Shown: one piece after another, positions 46,346 through 57,959 of the stretch
How the letters are laid out: the number at the start of each line of letters is the position of its first letter
Numbering within the stretch: the first letter of the stretch is position 1
Source: Dactylorhiza incarnata
Lineage: Eukaryota; Streptophyta; Magnoliopsida; Asparagales; Orchidaceae
Reading direction: 5' to 3'
Assembly: GCA_033032865.1 (NCBI GenBank)
Contig: JAWHQI010000001.1
Span: 4,858,001-4,922,000, forward strand
DNA: 64,000 bases
Notes under the pieces: model-generated
Databases searched by the model: none
Told to the model about the DNA's origin: nothing
What the model saw: the letters and a program-made list of their open reading frames with translations, nothing else
Position numbers and translations under genes: made by a program

Positions 46346-47181
46346 TTAACCAGGTGCAAAAGAAGGCGGAGTTGCGATCTCCGATCCTGGGGAAGCTTGC
46401 CTCCGCCTTAGTGGTGTCGGCGCAGAAGCTCCGACCTTATTTTCAAGCTCACTCCATCCGGGTCGTCACCGATCATCCCTTTCGAAGTATCCTGGAAGGA
46501 GTGGAGCATTCAGGCTGGCTGGTAAAATGGTCAGTAGAACTCAGTGAGTTTGACATTTCTTTCTCGCCTTGGGTGGCGATCAAAGCGCGGGCGGTGACAG
46601 ATTTCTTCGCCAACTTCTTCGGAGAAGCAGATCCGAGCGAGGGGCCTTCTAATGTGGTTTTCTGGAAGATGTTCATGGATGGAGCTTCAGGCAAAAGCTC
46701 TGTGGGAGTATGCATCGTACTTGTCAGCCCACAGGGAACTAGGATAGAGCAAGCAGTCGAGATCCTCTTCCCCGTCACCAACAATCAAGCAGAGTATGAG
46801 GCTATAATGGCAGGCTTGCGTCTAGCCAAGGAGTTGGGCATCCAGGATATCCGAGCTTTCACAGATTCTATGGTGGCCGCATCGCAGATTCGAGGAGAGT
46901 TCGAAGTACGCGACGACATCCGGAAGATGTACCTTGTTAAGGTGAAAGGGTTGATTGGAGGCTTTCAGTACTTCTTCGTCGAGCATGTGCCGAGGGAGGA
47001 GAGCTCGACAGCGGATCGTTTGGCCAAATACGGTCCGAGGGCAGGAGGAACTATCACCGAATTGTTTCGACCGTACATCGAAGAAGAGGAGATGATGGAG
47101 ATCAAGCAGCGCCTTTCCTGGATGGATCCATTCGTGGCATTCCTGACTACCGGTCAACTCCCGACAGATGATGGAGATTAG
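46346..47181 (+). pseudogene. Tat dual RNase H (gypsy-type remnant plus archaeal-type)
   Basis: The first part (LRPYFQAHSIRVVTDHP, VKWSVELSEFDISF) is the normal gypsy RNase H remnant. The second is a full archaeal-type RNase H fold. It has acidic positions FMDGAS, NNQAEYEA, FTDSMVAAS and STADRLAK, typical of the second RNase H that defines the Tat clade. 275 codons are open without a stop, the best preserved part of this element. Confidence 0.88.
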
Positions 47182-48369
47182 AGGAAGTTTCGGTACAAGG
47201 CGATGTACTGTCTATTGCACGGCGACGAGCTGTATCGCAAGACCATCTCGGGCCTCTTGGCCAGATGCGTCTCAGAGGTCGAAGTGCCTCGAGTTCTGGA
47301 GGAGATCCATTCAAGAGAGTGCGAAAGTCATTCTGAGACTCACACTCTGGAGCAAAGAATCCTGAGGCAGGGTTTCTTCTGGCCAACCATCCGGAAGGAT
47401 GCAGAAGTTTTCTCGAAGAAGTGCCAAAAGTACCAGCTGTTTGCCACTCTACAGTTGCAGCCGACCCGTCAGCTTCGTTCTATCACCGCCCTGTGGCCAT
47501 TCACTATCTGGGGAATGGATTTGATAGGCCTCTTTCCCCAATCTAGCGGCCAGAGGAAGTTCGTTCTCGTCATGATCGACTACTTCTCCTAATGGATCGA
47601 GGCCAAAGCTCTTGCCAAGACCACTTCTCAAGTCATGAAGAACTTCATCTGGGGAGAAATAACTTGCAGGTTTGGGATCCCTCTCACCATCATCACCGAC
47701 AACGATCCTCAATTCGCCAGCTTGGAGCTGGAAAATTTCTGCAAGAAGCTAGGAACCGATCTTTGGTTTGCCTCGGTGCACCATCCTTGGAGCAATCGTC
47801 AAGTGGAGGCCGCCAACAAGCTGATCATCAACCTCTTGGAGAAGAAAGTCGAGAACCTGAGAGGGAACTGGGCAGAACAGCTCCCCTCGGTCCTTTGGGC
47901 TCTGAGGACCACTCCTAACTCGGCCACGGGAGAAACTCCTTTCAAGCTCTCTCTCATGGGTCAGAAGCTCTCATCCCTGTGGAGTTGGAGGTCAGGAGTC
48001 CCAGAGTGGTTGCAGCCGAGGATGGAGATGAAGAATGGCGGCTAGGAAATGACGAAGCTCAGAGGCTCTCTCTTGACTACGTCTAAGAGCTCCAAGACCT
48101 AGCCTCAGCAGGAAGAGATCAAGAGGCAAATGGGGAAGTACTTCGACAAACACGTCCGCCTCAATCACTTCCAAGCAAGTGATCTCGTCCTGAAGAAGGT
48201 GGATGCGAAAGGAAGATCAGCCGCCATCGGAAAGCTCAACCCAAGTTGGGAAGGGCCTTTCATTGTCCACGAGTCACTGACAACATGTGGGTATCATCTG
48301 CAAAATCACAAAGGGATGCTGCTCGGGAATACCTGGAGTGGTGGTGACCTAAAAAGGTTCTACTCCTAG
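47182..48369 (+). pseudogene. Tat integrase
   Basis: Zinc-binding region: EEIHSRECESHS ... FFWPTIRKDAEVFSKKCQKY, with the last cysteine replaced by Tyr. Catalytic core: WGMDLIGLFPQS, a TAA after DYFS, IITDNDPQFASLE, HHPWSNRQVEAANK. C-terminal part: FDKHVRLNHFQASDLVLKK, LNPSWEGPFIV and NTWSGGDLKRFYS up to TAG at about 48367. A frameshift and stops lie between 47980 and 48130. The usual D, D and E are readable. Confidence 0.85.
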
Positions 48370-48850
48370 CAGGAATGTATATCCCTCTCTTGTAAATCTA
48401 TTTCGCTTCAATAAATTCCACACCCCCTGAAACATGGGATGAAGTGAGTCTTTTATCTCTTCCGCAAAATGTTTTCAAAAAAAAGTAGGTAAAATTGATC
48501 TCCACGACAGGTTGGGAAACATGCCTCTGACTTGATTCTCATAAAACCCAGAATGGATGATGGGACATCGCCTCAGGTGTGAGTTCTCCTAAGACCAAGC
48601 CTTTGCACTAACGGTCGAGATCAGATCCCCTTACACATTGGCCGAAGTTACCCCCCCCCCCGATTGCACTTCTCATCCGACTGGAGAGATTATCAGGAAA
48701 AAGTCTGGACGCCAACCTCACAACTCGACGAAGAGATGATTGATTTAACTGAATAAAGGTGTCGTGTACCCTTAAAGAGCTAAAAGCACGCAGCAAGGCA
48801 TAATTTTTCTGTTGTTTCGTCCAATCTTATAAGTTGGTGTGCTTAACCAT
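48370..48850 (+). other. Tat spacer after pol
   Basis: No coding domain. It shares blocks with the interior of the element at 3925-8871 in opposite orientation (CTCCTAAGACCAAGCC, CGGTCGAGATCAGATC), confirming common ancestry. A 12-base C run lies at about 48650. Confidence 0.6.
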
Positions 48851-49093
48851 ATCAGATTGATTGAGTAGAAGGAGGAATATATACTGGTCAGCATTCTCCA
48901 TAACAATAGGATGAAGGCCTCGGGATGGTGTGTCCCCTTGGACCTCCCCGACTGTCAGTCTCTACTGGTCAGGTTTCATCATAATAGTAGGATGTAGGCC
49001 TCGAGATGGTGTGTCCCCTTGGACCTCCCCGACTGTCAGTCCCTACTGGTCAGCATTCAACATAGCGGTAGGATGGCGGTCTCGGGATGGTGT
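48851..49093. repeat. ~81-bp tandem array, first part
   Basis: Units contain GTCCCCTTGGACCTCCCCGA, CTACTGGTCAG and TAGGATG..GGCCTCG. Starts at 48932 and 49013 give an 81-bp period. The array is cut by the copia element and continues at 57189. Confidence 0.85.
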
Positions 49094-50132
49094 TGTTGGG
49101 TTTTCTTAATACCATTCGTAATGATGAAAGTGTATCAAAAATGCGCAGCGGAAGAAATAACAAGAACAAACCAAAGAGTAAGGAACTTGCAGATTTCATG
49201 AATCAAGAGATTAGGAAAGCCAAATGCAATATACCTTTCAGGGATTGAGTCAATACTCAACCAAGATGCTCCAAGAAGAAATCCGGTAGACGGACTTTGA
49301 GTTCCAAGCACCGAAATGTATCGGTCCCTCTACAGAGATCCACTTAAGGAAGGAGAACCCCAATGCCTTGTCGCACAAGGTATGGGTCTGAGAAGGAAGG
49401 TCCTCTGCGTCCCCACAAACTGCTAGGTCCGTTAAAGGGGAGGCGGCGACAGTCGCCGACGGACAAGGTCGGCGGAAGGGGCGAGGTCTTCTGACCTATC
49501 AGAACGCTTCCGAGTCGTGAAAAGGATCGATTCGTTCTCTTTTTAGAAGACCTAATCGCGTCTCTTTTATACGCAAGGCATAAAATAGGTTATCCGCAGA
49601 CCAGAGGAAAAACAGAACAATTCTGCCAGGATTTAAATTCGTCGAATGTATTATAATTCGACTAAACACTTTAGGCGAATCATCATAAATTCATTTAAAC
49701 AGTTTAGATGAACTCGTCGATACAATTTTGACTAAACACTTTAGATTAAATTCGACTAAACAATTTAGATGAATTCGAATAGACAAATTCGAATAGACGA
49801 ATTGACATAGTTTCGTATAAACCCTTTAAACGAATTCGTCGATATAAATCCATTCGTCGAAACCCTTTCAACGAATTTACTAAGTCCTATAGAATTTATC
49901 TAAACCATTTAGATGATTTATCAATAGTACTTGTTTCCCGTTTGAGACATTCTCAATTCAATTCCGTACATTCATAGGATTGGTCCTCCACTCATATCCA
50001 ATATGAGTAAGGCCAACACAATCCTTTCTCCAACTTCTCCAAACACTTTTATGTGCGACCCTATAGGCTCATATTGTGTTGGTAGTAAGACTATCTGTTG
50101 ATTGCTTTGAGATCACCTCAGAATCTCCAACA
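49094..50132 (-). repeat. Copia 3' LTR
   Basis: 1,039 bp. About 49625-49930 is rich in TTCGTCGAAT/TTTAGACGAATT units. It is related to the solo LTR at 25232-26397. Confidence 0.9.
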
Positions 50133-51094
50133 GTCTCCCACTTGATCACAAAGTATCAACAAAAGTCTCACAAACAATGAGAGACATCTAGCAATACATC
50201 ATTGCTACCCAAGCAATAAGAGTTCATAACTCAATAAGCCTGCTTGACCAATGTATCAGTGTTGTCTTGTTCCTTTGTCCCTTACATCCGGATAGAACTA
50301 GAGGTATGGACTGTGTCACCCTCATCATTGTTCAATCATAGTTTCCTGATCTAGAATAGACCTTAAGAGAGTGGTAAGCTCAATATCACATATTGGCTCA
50401 ACCCAGCATGCCCATGCATTTCTCGGTCTCATTCCATCAAGGGGCCCATGGATGTAACTCCTATCATAAAGGAGGACAAATCCCATATCTGTCCACACAC
50501 AAACACCCAAATGAATCGTAACATAACCAATAACCACCCTTATCATCAACCTTTCTCAAGGAAGACTTTAGATGACATCAAAGTACGCTCTTCCTCACTT
50601 GATGAATGCTGTGACCTCAAGTCAAAGAACTACAAACACCATTGTCAGTTGAGACCTACTTGTGACATGTTCATATAACAATCCACAAAGTAGTCTCAAG
50701 GTGGGCCTGTCCAGTACAACCTGTTCACTAACAAGTACTCATGTGATGACTTGATATCACAATATCATGACCTGTGAGAACCGGTCATCAGTCAACGCAC
50801 ATGCTAGTCTTAACGTATCATCATTGCCCTTTAACTTCTAAGATGATACTCCAACTAGGGACCATTTAAGAATGAAGCTTCTAGAAAAATAGGCCCTCAC
50901 ATTCAAGCTACGTACTTGAATTCCTATGGATGCAAACATTCTAAGGGCATTTATTATGTTAATTAATCTATCAAATAGAAACTATTGACATAACAATAAG
51001 AACTTGCCATAAATGTAAAATGAAAAACACAGTACATATCACAATTCATCAAATGAATAAACAACCAATAAACATACAATCCACAAGGCTCCCA
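50133..51094 (-). other. Copia 3' non-coding region
   Basis: Nearly 1 kb between the pol stop and the LTR. No domain recognised. It ends in the purine tract (AAGTGGGAGAC) next to the LTR. Confidence 0.6.
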
Positions 51095-53920
51095 CTAAAG
51101 ATGATCATTCAGGTATCTAATACCCATTGATCTAACATGACCATCATGCTTCTTTTGCACAAGAGGCTTTGTTAGTGGATCCGCTATGCTTTCTTCAATC
51201 GATACTCTACAAATGTTTACATCTCCTCGATCGACAATCTCTCGAATAAGATGGAACCGCCGAAGTATGTGCTTGGAGCACTGATGAGATCTAGGTTCCT
51301 TAGCTTGGGCTATTGCACCATTATTGTCATAGTAGAGAACTACGGGACAAACAATGCTAGGAACTACACCAAGCTCGCTGATGACTTTCCTAATCCACAC
51401 AGCCTCCTTCGCGGCATTTGCAGCAACGATATACTCGGCCTCAGTCATAGAATCGACAACTGTCTCTTGCTTGGAACTTTTCCAACTAACAGCTCCTTCA
51501 TTAAGGCAAAATACAAAACCTGATTGGGACTTTGAATCATCCCTATTAGTCTAGAAGCTTGCATCCGTGTAACCATTTACAACGAACTCTTCCTCTCCAC
51601 CATACACCAAGAATAGATCCTTCGTCATTCTCAAGTACTTTAGGATATTCTTGACAACAATCTAGTGACCGTCATCAGGATCAGACTAATGTCTGCTCGT
51701 CATGCTTAAAGCATAAGAGACATCGGGTCGAGTATACAACATTACATACATGATTGATCCAATTGCCGAAGCATAAGGAATCAACTTCATGCGGTCCTTA
51801 TCTTCCAAAGATTTAGGACACTGGTCCTTAGAGAGATTCACACCATGTGACATGGGTAAGAATCCCTTCTTGGACTCAAGCATGTTAAACCATTTCAACA
51901 CCTTCTCAATGTATGTACTCTGGGTCAAACCCAACAACTTCTTCGATCTATCTCTATAGATCTTAATACAAAGTATATAAGTCGCTACATCCAAGTTTTT
52001 CATAGAAAAGTAGCACCCTATGTTGTTCTTAACAACTTGCAGGGTCGGAATGTCATTCCCGATCAGCAGTATGTCATCCATATACAATATCAGGAAGACA
52101 ACAATGCTCCCACTAATCCTCTTGTAAACACAAGGCTCATCTTCGTTCTTGATGAAACCAAACTGTTTGATTTTCTCATCAAAACGAAGATTCCAACTTC
52201 GAGAAGCTTGTTTTAATCCATAAATGGATCGATTCAACTTGCATATTTTAGTGGCTTCACTTGGAGATACAAAACCTTCGGGTTGTGTCGTATGCACTTC
52301 CTCAAGGAGGTTTCCATTAAGAAAGCCGTTTTGACATCCATTTACCAGATCTCGTAGTCATAATACGCAACAATAACAAGTATAATTCTGATGGACTTGA
52401 CCATGGTCATAGGGAAAAAGGTCTCATCATAGTCAACACCATGAATTTGCCTGAAACCTTTAGCCACCAGCCGGCCTTTGAATGTCTGTACATTCTCATC
52501 TATGTCGGTCTTCTTCTTGAAGACCCACATGCACCCTATGGGTCGTACCCCTTTAGGTGGTTCCACCAAGGTCCAAACTTGGTTTCCATATGAAGTCAAT
52601 TTCAGATTTCATGGCCTCAAGCAACTTCTCGGAGTCTGGTCCATTCATAGCCTCTTGGTAGATTGCAGGCTCATCATCATGATCTATAAGCAACACATTA
52701 CCTATTTGAGACACGAGAAATCCATATCTCTCAGGCTCAAATCTTGGTCTACCAGATCTATATAGGACTTGTGTTTCTTGAGCAGACTCTCCATCTACAA
52801 CTTCTTGTAGTCCTTGCTCATGTTCCAATTCTGGTTCGTTCATTGTTTGTGGTTCTTGAACCTCTTCAAGTTCTAACTTTGCAGTTTTTCTGGATAAGAA
52901 CTCTTTCTCCAAAAAGACACCAGTCCTTGCGACAAACACTTTTCCCTCAGATGACAGGTAGAAGTAGTACCCTTTGGTCTCCCTAGGATACCCCATGAGA
53001 TAATATTTATCCGATTTGGGTTCCAATCTGTCAGACATTTGACGTCGTACGGATGCCTCACAACCCCAAATCTTAATGAGCGACATACTAGGACGCTTCC
53101 CAGTCCATATCTCATATGGTGTCTTTTAAACCGTTTTCATTGGAACCTGGTTTAGTGTGAAAGCAGCAGTATCTAGAGCAAAACCCCAAAAGGAAACATG
53201 CAGATTTGCATGACTCATCATCGACTGCACCATGTATAACAAGGTACGATTCCTCCTCTCAGAAACACCATTATGTTGAGGTGTTCCGGGTGGAGTGAGC
53301 TGTGATACAATACCACACTCTTTCAGATGATCACGAAACTCATGACTCAAATATTCGCCACCTCGATCAGATCAGAGTGCTTTTATCCTTTTTCCCAGTT
53401 GGTTCTCTACTTCATTCTTAAACACTTTGAACTTTTCAAAGGTCTCAGATTTGTTCTTCATAAGAAACACGTATCCATATCTACTGAAATCATCAGTAAA
53501 TGTAACGAAGTAGTAGAACCCACCTCTAGCCATAGAACTTATGGGTCCGCATACATCACTATGTATTATACCCAAGAGATCATCAACCCTCTCACTACTA
53601 CTAATGAAAGGAGCTTTCGTCATCTTGCCTAAAAAACATGACTCGCATCTCTCAAATGATTCATAATCAAATGAGTCCAGTAGTTCATCTCTATGGAGAT
53701 TGGATATGCGTTTCTCATTTATATGTCCTAAACGACAATACCAAAGGTACGTAGGGTTCGAGTCATTTGCTTTTAGTCTTTTAGTAATTTCTACATTATA
53801 GATCAGATGGTCTAAGTTCAAAACATATAAACCATTAAACAATTGGGCTACACCATAACACACATCATTCATAAAAATCGAACAACAATTGTTTTTAATT
53901 ATAAACGAAAAACCTTTCAT
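51095..53920 (-). pseudogene. Copia pol: integrase, reverse transcriptase, RNase H
   Basis: Integrase: WYCRLGHINEKRI, CESCFLGKMTKAPF, IHSDVCGPI, FTDDFSRYGYVFL, a TGA before SDRGGEYLSHEF, and PQHNGVSERRNRTLL. RT: VWTLVEPPKGVRPIGCMWVF, GRLVAKGFRQIHGVDYDETF, SIYGLKQASRSWNLRFDE, FLILYMDDILLIGND (catalytic YMDD). RNase H: MTEAEYIVAANAAKEAVW and YYDNNGAIAQAKEP, ending NDHL at 51095. Stops and shifts occur near 53360, 53125, 52340 and 51690. The TGA before SDRGGEY is where relatives have Arg. Confidence 0.9.
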
Positions 53921-53974
53921 GTCAAGACATGAAATGGATATATTGTTTCTAGTTATGGCTGGAACAAAATAACA

Positions 53975-55047
53975 GTTATCTAGTTATATTACAAGCCCAG
54001 TGGGCAAAGAAAGACAATACACACCAACGACGACGGAAACAACTCTTGCTCCATTTCCGACGCGCAGGTCTACCTCCCCTTTACCCAACATTCTTCTCCT
54101 TCTCAGTTCCTGCACATTTGTACAAATGTGAGAACCGCATCCGGTATCCAATACCCATGATGAAGGAGCAGAAAGGTTTATCTCTATAACGTAAATACCT
54201 GAAGTAGAAGTCACACTTCCCTTCATCTTTTGCAGATCCTCAATATAAAGGGGACAGTTCCGCCTCCAATGCCCTGCCTTACCGCAGTGGTGGCACTTTT
54301 CTTCCTTCGCCAGACCTTTCCTTTTCAGTGCATAAGATTTGGGATCAAGATGAGACTTAGATCCTATCTTTGTCTTCTTCAATCCCTTGGCCTTGCCCTT
54401 GCCTTTATGCACCATCAGTATAGGACTAGCAGGCTTGACCTTCTTCATATTATTTTCAGCAGTTCTCAACATGCCTAGGAGCTCAGGCAGTGTCTTATCT
54501 ATTTCATTCATGTTATAGTTCAAGATGAACTGCTCATAACTGTCCGACAATGATTGCAGGATCAGATCTGTGGCCAACTCTTGGCCCAAGGGAAAACCAG
54601 TCTTTCAAGGTTTTCTATATACCCAATCATCTTGAGTACGTGAGTCCCTACTGAGTCTCGAGCTCCCATCTTACACTGAAATAATGCCTTGGATATGTCA
54701 AACCTCTCTTGTCGAGCTTGCCCCTCGTACATTTCCTTGAGGCGCTCGATTATCTCATAACCACACATGCTCTCGTGTTGCTTCTGAAGCTCAGAGAACA
54801 TGGTAGCAAGCATGAGGCATTCCACATCCAAGGTATCATCCTGATACTTATTGTAAGCATCTTTGTCTGCTCGCGGAGCATTCCCGGTCGGCTCTGTAGG
54901 GGCTTCCCCTTCCAAGACATAGAGCTTGCGCTCTTGCCTGAGAACAATTCTCAGGTTTCTGTACCAGTCAAGGAAGTTCGTCCCGTTGAGCTTGTCCTTC
55001 TCAAGGATAGCCCTCAGGGACAAGGTGGAGTGTGATCCACTTGCCAT
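53975..55047 (-). pseudogene. Copia gag and protease
   Basis: ATG at 55045-55047 (MASGSHSTLSLRAIL), then KLNGTNFLDWYRNLRIVL and LMLATMFSELQKQHES, the usual copia Gag start. A frameshift near 54590 precedes ELATDLILQSLSDSYEQF. The zinc knuckle is CHHCGKAGHWRRNC and the protease site WVLDTGCGSHIC. A TAA after GLVI (about 53980) separates this from the integrase region. Confidence 0.9.
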
Positions 55048-56163
55048 GGAAATTCTACAATAAATTTGCAAAACTTTTAGTACTGTATTTCAAAATACAT
55101 TTTATATTAATAATGACTTTTATTAAAAGCTCCCACTATTTTAATCAAATCGACAACCCTTAATTTTGATTCAGAGAGTTTATGCGAGCTACTCTCTTAG
55201 TGGACAAGATCCATATTTCACCAACACAATGAGTCCGCTTTAGCGTTTCTCTCATAATGTGGTTATTTAGGTAGACAACACTTGTCAATTGCATCACTAT
55301 GCAACTCTTGTATGGTTGGTGAATAAGTTTTATTCGCATCCATCATATGGAGCATGCCAACCCTATGCCTTTAGGCACTCAACCTTTGAGGTCACCTAGT
55401 TAAGTTGGACCCGATGTCGACAGTGGGATATCAAAATTATCCGCTCGCACCCTTACCAAGATAGATTAATGCACCTTGCTTTGGCAAGCCCACACTTCAT
55501 CGATTGAGGTAGGAAGAGTGTCATCCATCGGAAGGCATCTGTATACTTAATATTGGATAAGAGATTTTTTTTCAATTGATGCACATTTCACCGTGATCAA
55601 TATTTAATCACCGTGCACTTTCACAAAATAGAAATACAATATTCGCAAACCAAATGCATCCCCTATGTGCAAAAAAACAAATTATCAACACTTTGATTAG
55701 AGGGGCTAAATCTGAACATTTAGAACATTTCTAAATCTTCAGATTTATATGCATTGAACACAGGAACACCAAATCCACTTTTGTAGTAGACAAGCTCATC
55801 TCTCATGGTCAGATTCAAAATCCATGACATTTGGTTTCACAAACCATTTCGAGGGACGGTTACTGCAAAAGAGAAACAATCTCTGAAACAATGAAATCGC
55901 AACGCAGTCACATGCGTTCCTGGCGGGGTTCCAAGGGGCCGCGCCCCTGGCGGTGGTCTCGCTGACCGATCAGCAAGCATGGTCAAGGGGCAGAGCCCTT
56001 GCAGGGTGCGGGGCAGAGCCCCGATCAATTTTTGAAATCCCACCACCAGAAACCACACAAAAACACCATCAAAATGATGTTCCAAGAAGAAATCTGGGCA
56101 TTTAGAACGCTTCTAAATTTCCTGATTTACACGCACTTGATCGCAACCAATCTCTGATACCAC
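55048..56163 (-). other. Copia leader and primer-binding site
   Basis: Primer-binding site TGGTATCAGAG at 56152-56162 (minus). The 1.1-kb leader has no gene. It includes a GC-rich patch of short palindromes (GGGGCAGAGCCCC type) at about 55920-56030. Confidence 0.75.
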
Positions 56164-57188
56164 TGTTGGGTTTTCTTAATACCATTCATAATGATGAAAG
56201 CTTATCAAAAATGCGCAGCGAAAGAAATAACAAGAACAACCCAAAGTGTAAGGAAATTGCGGATTTCATGAATCAAGAGATCAGGAAAGCAAAATGCAAT
56301 ATACCTTTTCGGGATTGAGTCAATACTCAACCAAGATGCTCCAAGAAGAAATCCGGTAGACGAACTTTGAGTTCCAAGCACCGAAATGTATCGGCCCCTC
56401 TACATATATCCACACAAGGAAGGAGAACCCCAATGCCTTGTCGCACAAGGTATGGGTTAGAGAAGGAAGGTCCTGTGCGTCCCCATGAACTGCTAGGTCC
56501 GTTAAAGGGGAGGCGGCGACAATCGCCGGCGGACAAGGTCAGCGGACGGGGCGAGGTCTGCTGATCTATCAGAACGCTTCCGAGTCGTGAAAAGGATCGA
56601 TTCGTTCTCTTTTTAGAAGACCTAATCGCGTCTCTTTTATACGCAAGACATAAAATAGGTTATCCGCAGACCAGAGGAAAAACAGAACAATTCTGCCAGG
56701 ATTTAAATTCGTCGAATGTATTATAATTTGACTAAACACTTTAGGCGAATCATCATAAATTCGTCTAAACAATTTAGACGAATTCGTCGATACAATTTCG
56801 ACTAAACACTTTAGACGAAATTCGACTAAACAATTTAGATGAATTCGAATAGACGAATTGACATAGTTTCGTCTAAACCCTTTAAATGAATTCGTCGATA
56901 TAAATCCATTCGTCGAAACCCTTTCAACGAATTTACTAAGTCTTATAGAATTCGTCTAAACCATTTTGATGATTTATCAATAGTACTTGTTTTCCGTTTG
57001 AGACATTCTCAATTCAATTCCGTACAATCATAGGATTGGTCCTCCACTCATATCCAATATGAGTAAGGCCAACACAATCCTTTCTCCAACTTCTCCAAAC
57101 ACTATTATGTGTGACCCTATAGGCTCATATTGCGTTGGCAGTAAGACTAACTGTTGATTGCCTTGAGATCACCTCAGAAACTCCAACA
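56164..57188 (-). repeat. Copia 5' LTR
   Basis: 1,025 bp, close match to 49094-50132 with small indels. Confidence 0.9.
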
Positions 57189-57470
57189 TGTGTGTCCCCT
57201 TGGACCTCCCCGACTGTTAGTCCATACTGGTCAGTATTCTGCATAACAGTGGGATGGAAACATCGGGATGGTGTATCCCCTTGGAACTCCCTGGCTGTCA
57301 GTCCCCACTGATCAGCATTCAACATAGCAGTAGGATGGAGGCCTCGAGATTGTGTGTCCCCTTGGACCTCCCCGACTGTCACTCTCTATTCATCAACATC
57401 TAGCATTCGAGTAGGATGATGGCCTCGGGATTGTGTGTCCCCTTGGACCCCCGACTACCATTCCCTGTTT
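57189..57470. repeat. ~81-bp tandem array, second part
   Basis: About three more units of the array begun at 48851; the junctions fit insertion of the copia element within one unit. Confidence 0.85.
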
Positions 57471-57959
57471 ACCCTTGTTATCATTATTTTAATTAGGAAC
57501 TCTAAAGGTATTCTCGTCAGGTAATGTAGAAGCCCCGAGAGTGTGCGGCTTGAGGGACCCCCCTGACTGCCCATGGTTGACATCTCTCTTGGAAACCGAC
57601 GAGTATCAACAGTGCGAGTAGGTGGGTGCGGGTATATCTGTGCGAGCCTACGAGCCTAGCGAGCGAGCACTCAAGCGTGAGCGCGCCTATGAGCCTAGCG
57701 AGCAAGCACTCAAGTGCGGGTGATCCTAAGAGCCTAGTGAGCGAGTACATAACACATTCGCTCCTATGAGCCTAGCGAGTATTCCTCACACTCACGTCTA
57801 TCAATACAACAATACAAGAAATGCTGACAACCGACATGCTCATCTCAAAAATTATTGTATTAAGCACAAAAGTCAGGGTTACAAACAACTCGCTCAAAGT
57901 TGCAAAAGGAGATCGGTAAGACAAATGTTGTTCGGCTCTGCGAAGGATCATAATCTGAA
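57471..57959. other. Tat spacer with CCTAGCGAGC repeats
   Basis: 57640-57775 holds about five units of TATGAGCCTAGCGAGC with AGCACTCAAG. The rest is the probable 3' end of the antisense gene at 57960-59845. No other gene. Confidence 0.55.

Larger units (their letters stand above)
49094..57188 (-). mobile_element. Ty1/copia retrotransposon
   Basis: 8,095 bp with LTRs 49094-50132 and 56164-57188 (TGTTGGG...CTCCAACA). The initiator-Met primer-binding site is on the minus strand at 56152-56162 and the purine tract (AAGTGGGAGAC) next to the left LTR. Target duplication is imperfect (GGTGT left, TGTGT right). Domain order gag, protease, integrase, RT, RNase H is that of Ty1/copia. It lies in the Tat repeat array. 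Confidence 0.92.
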
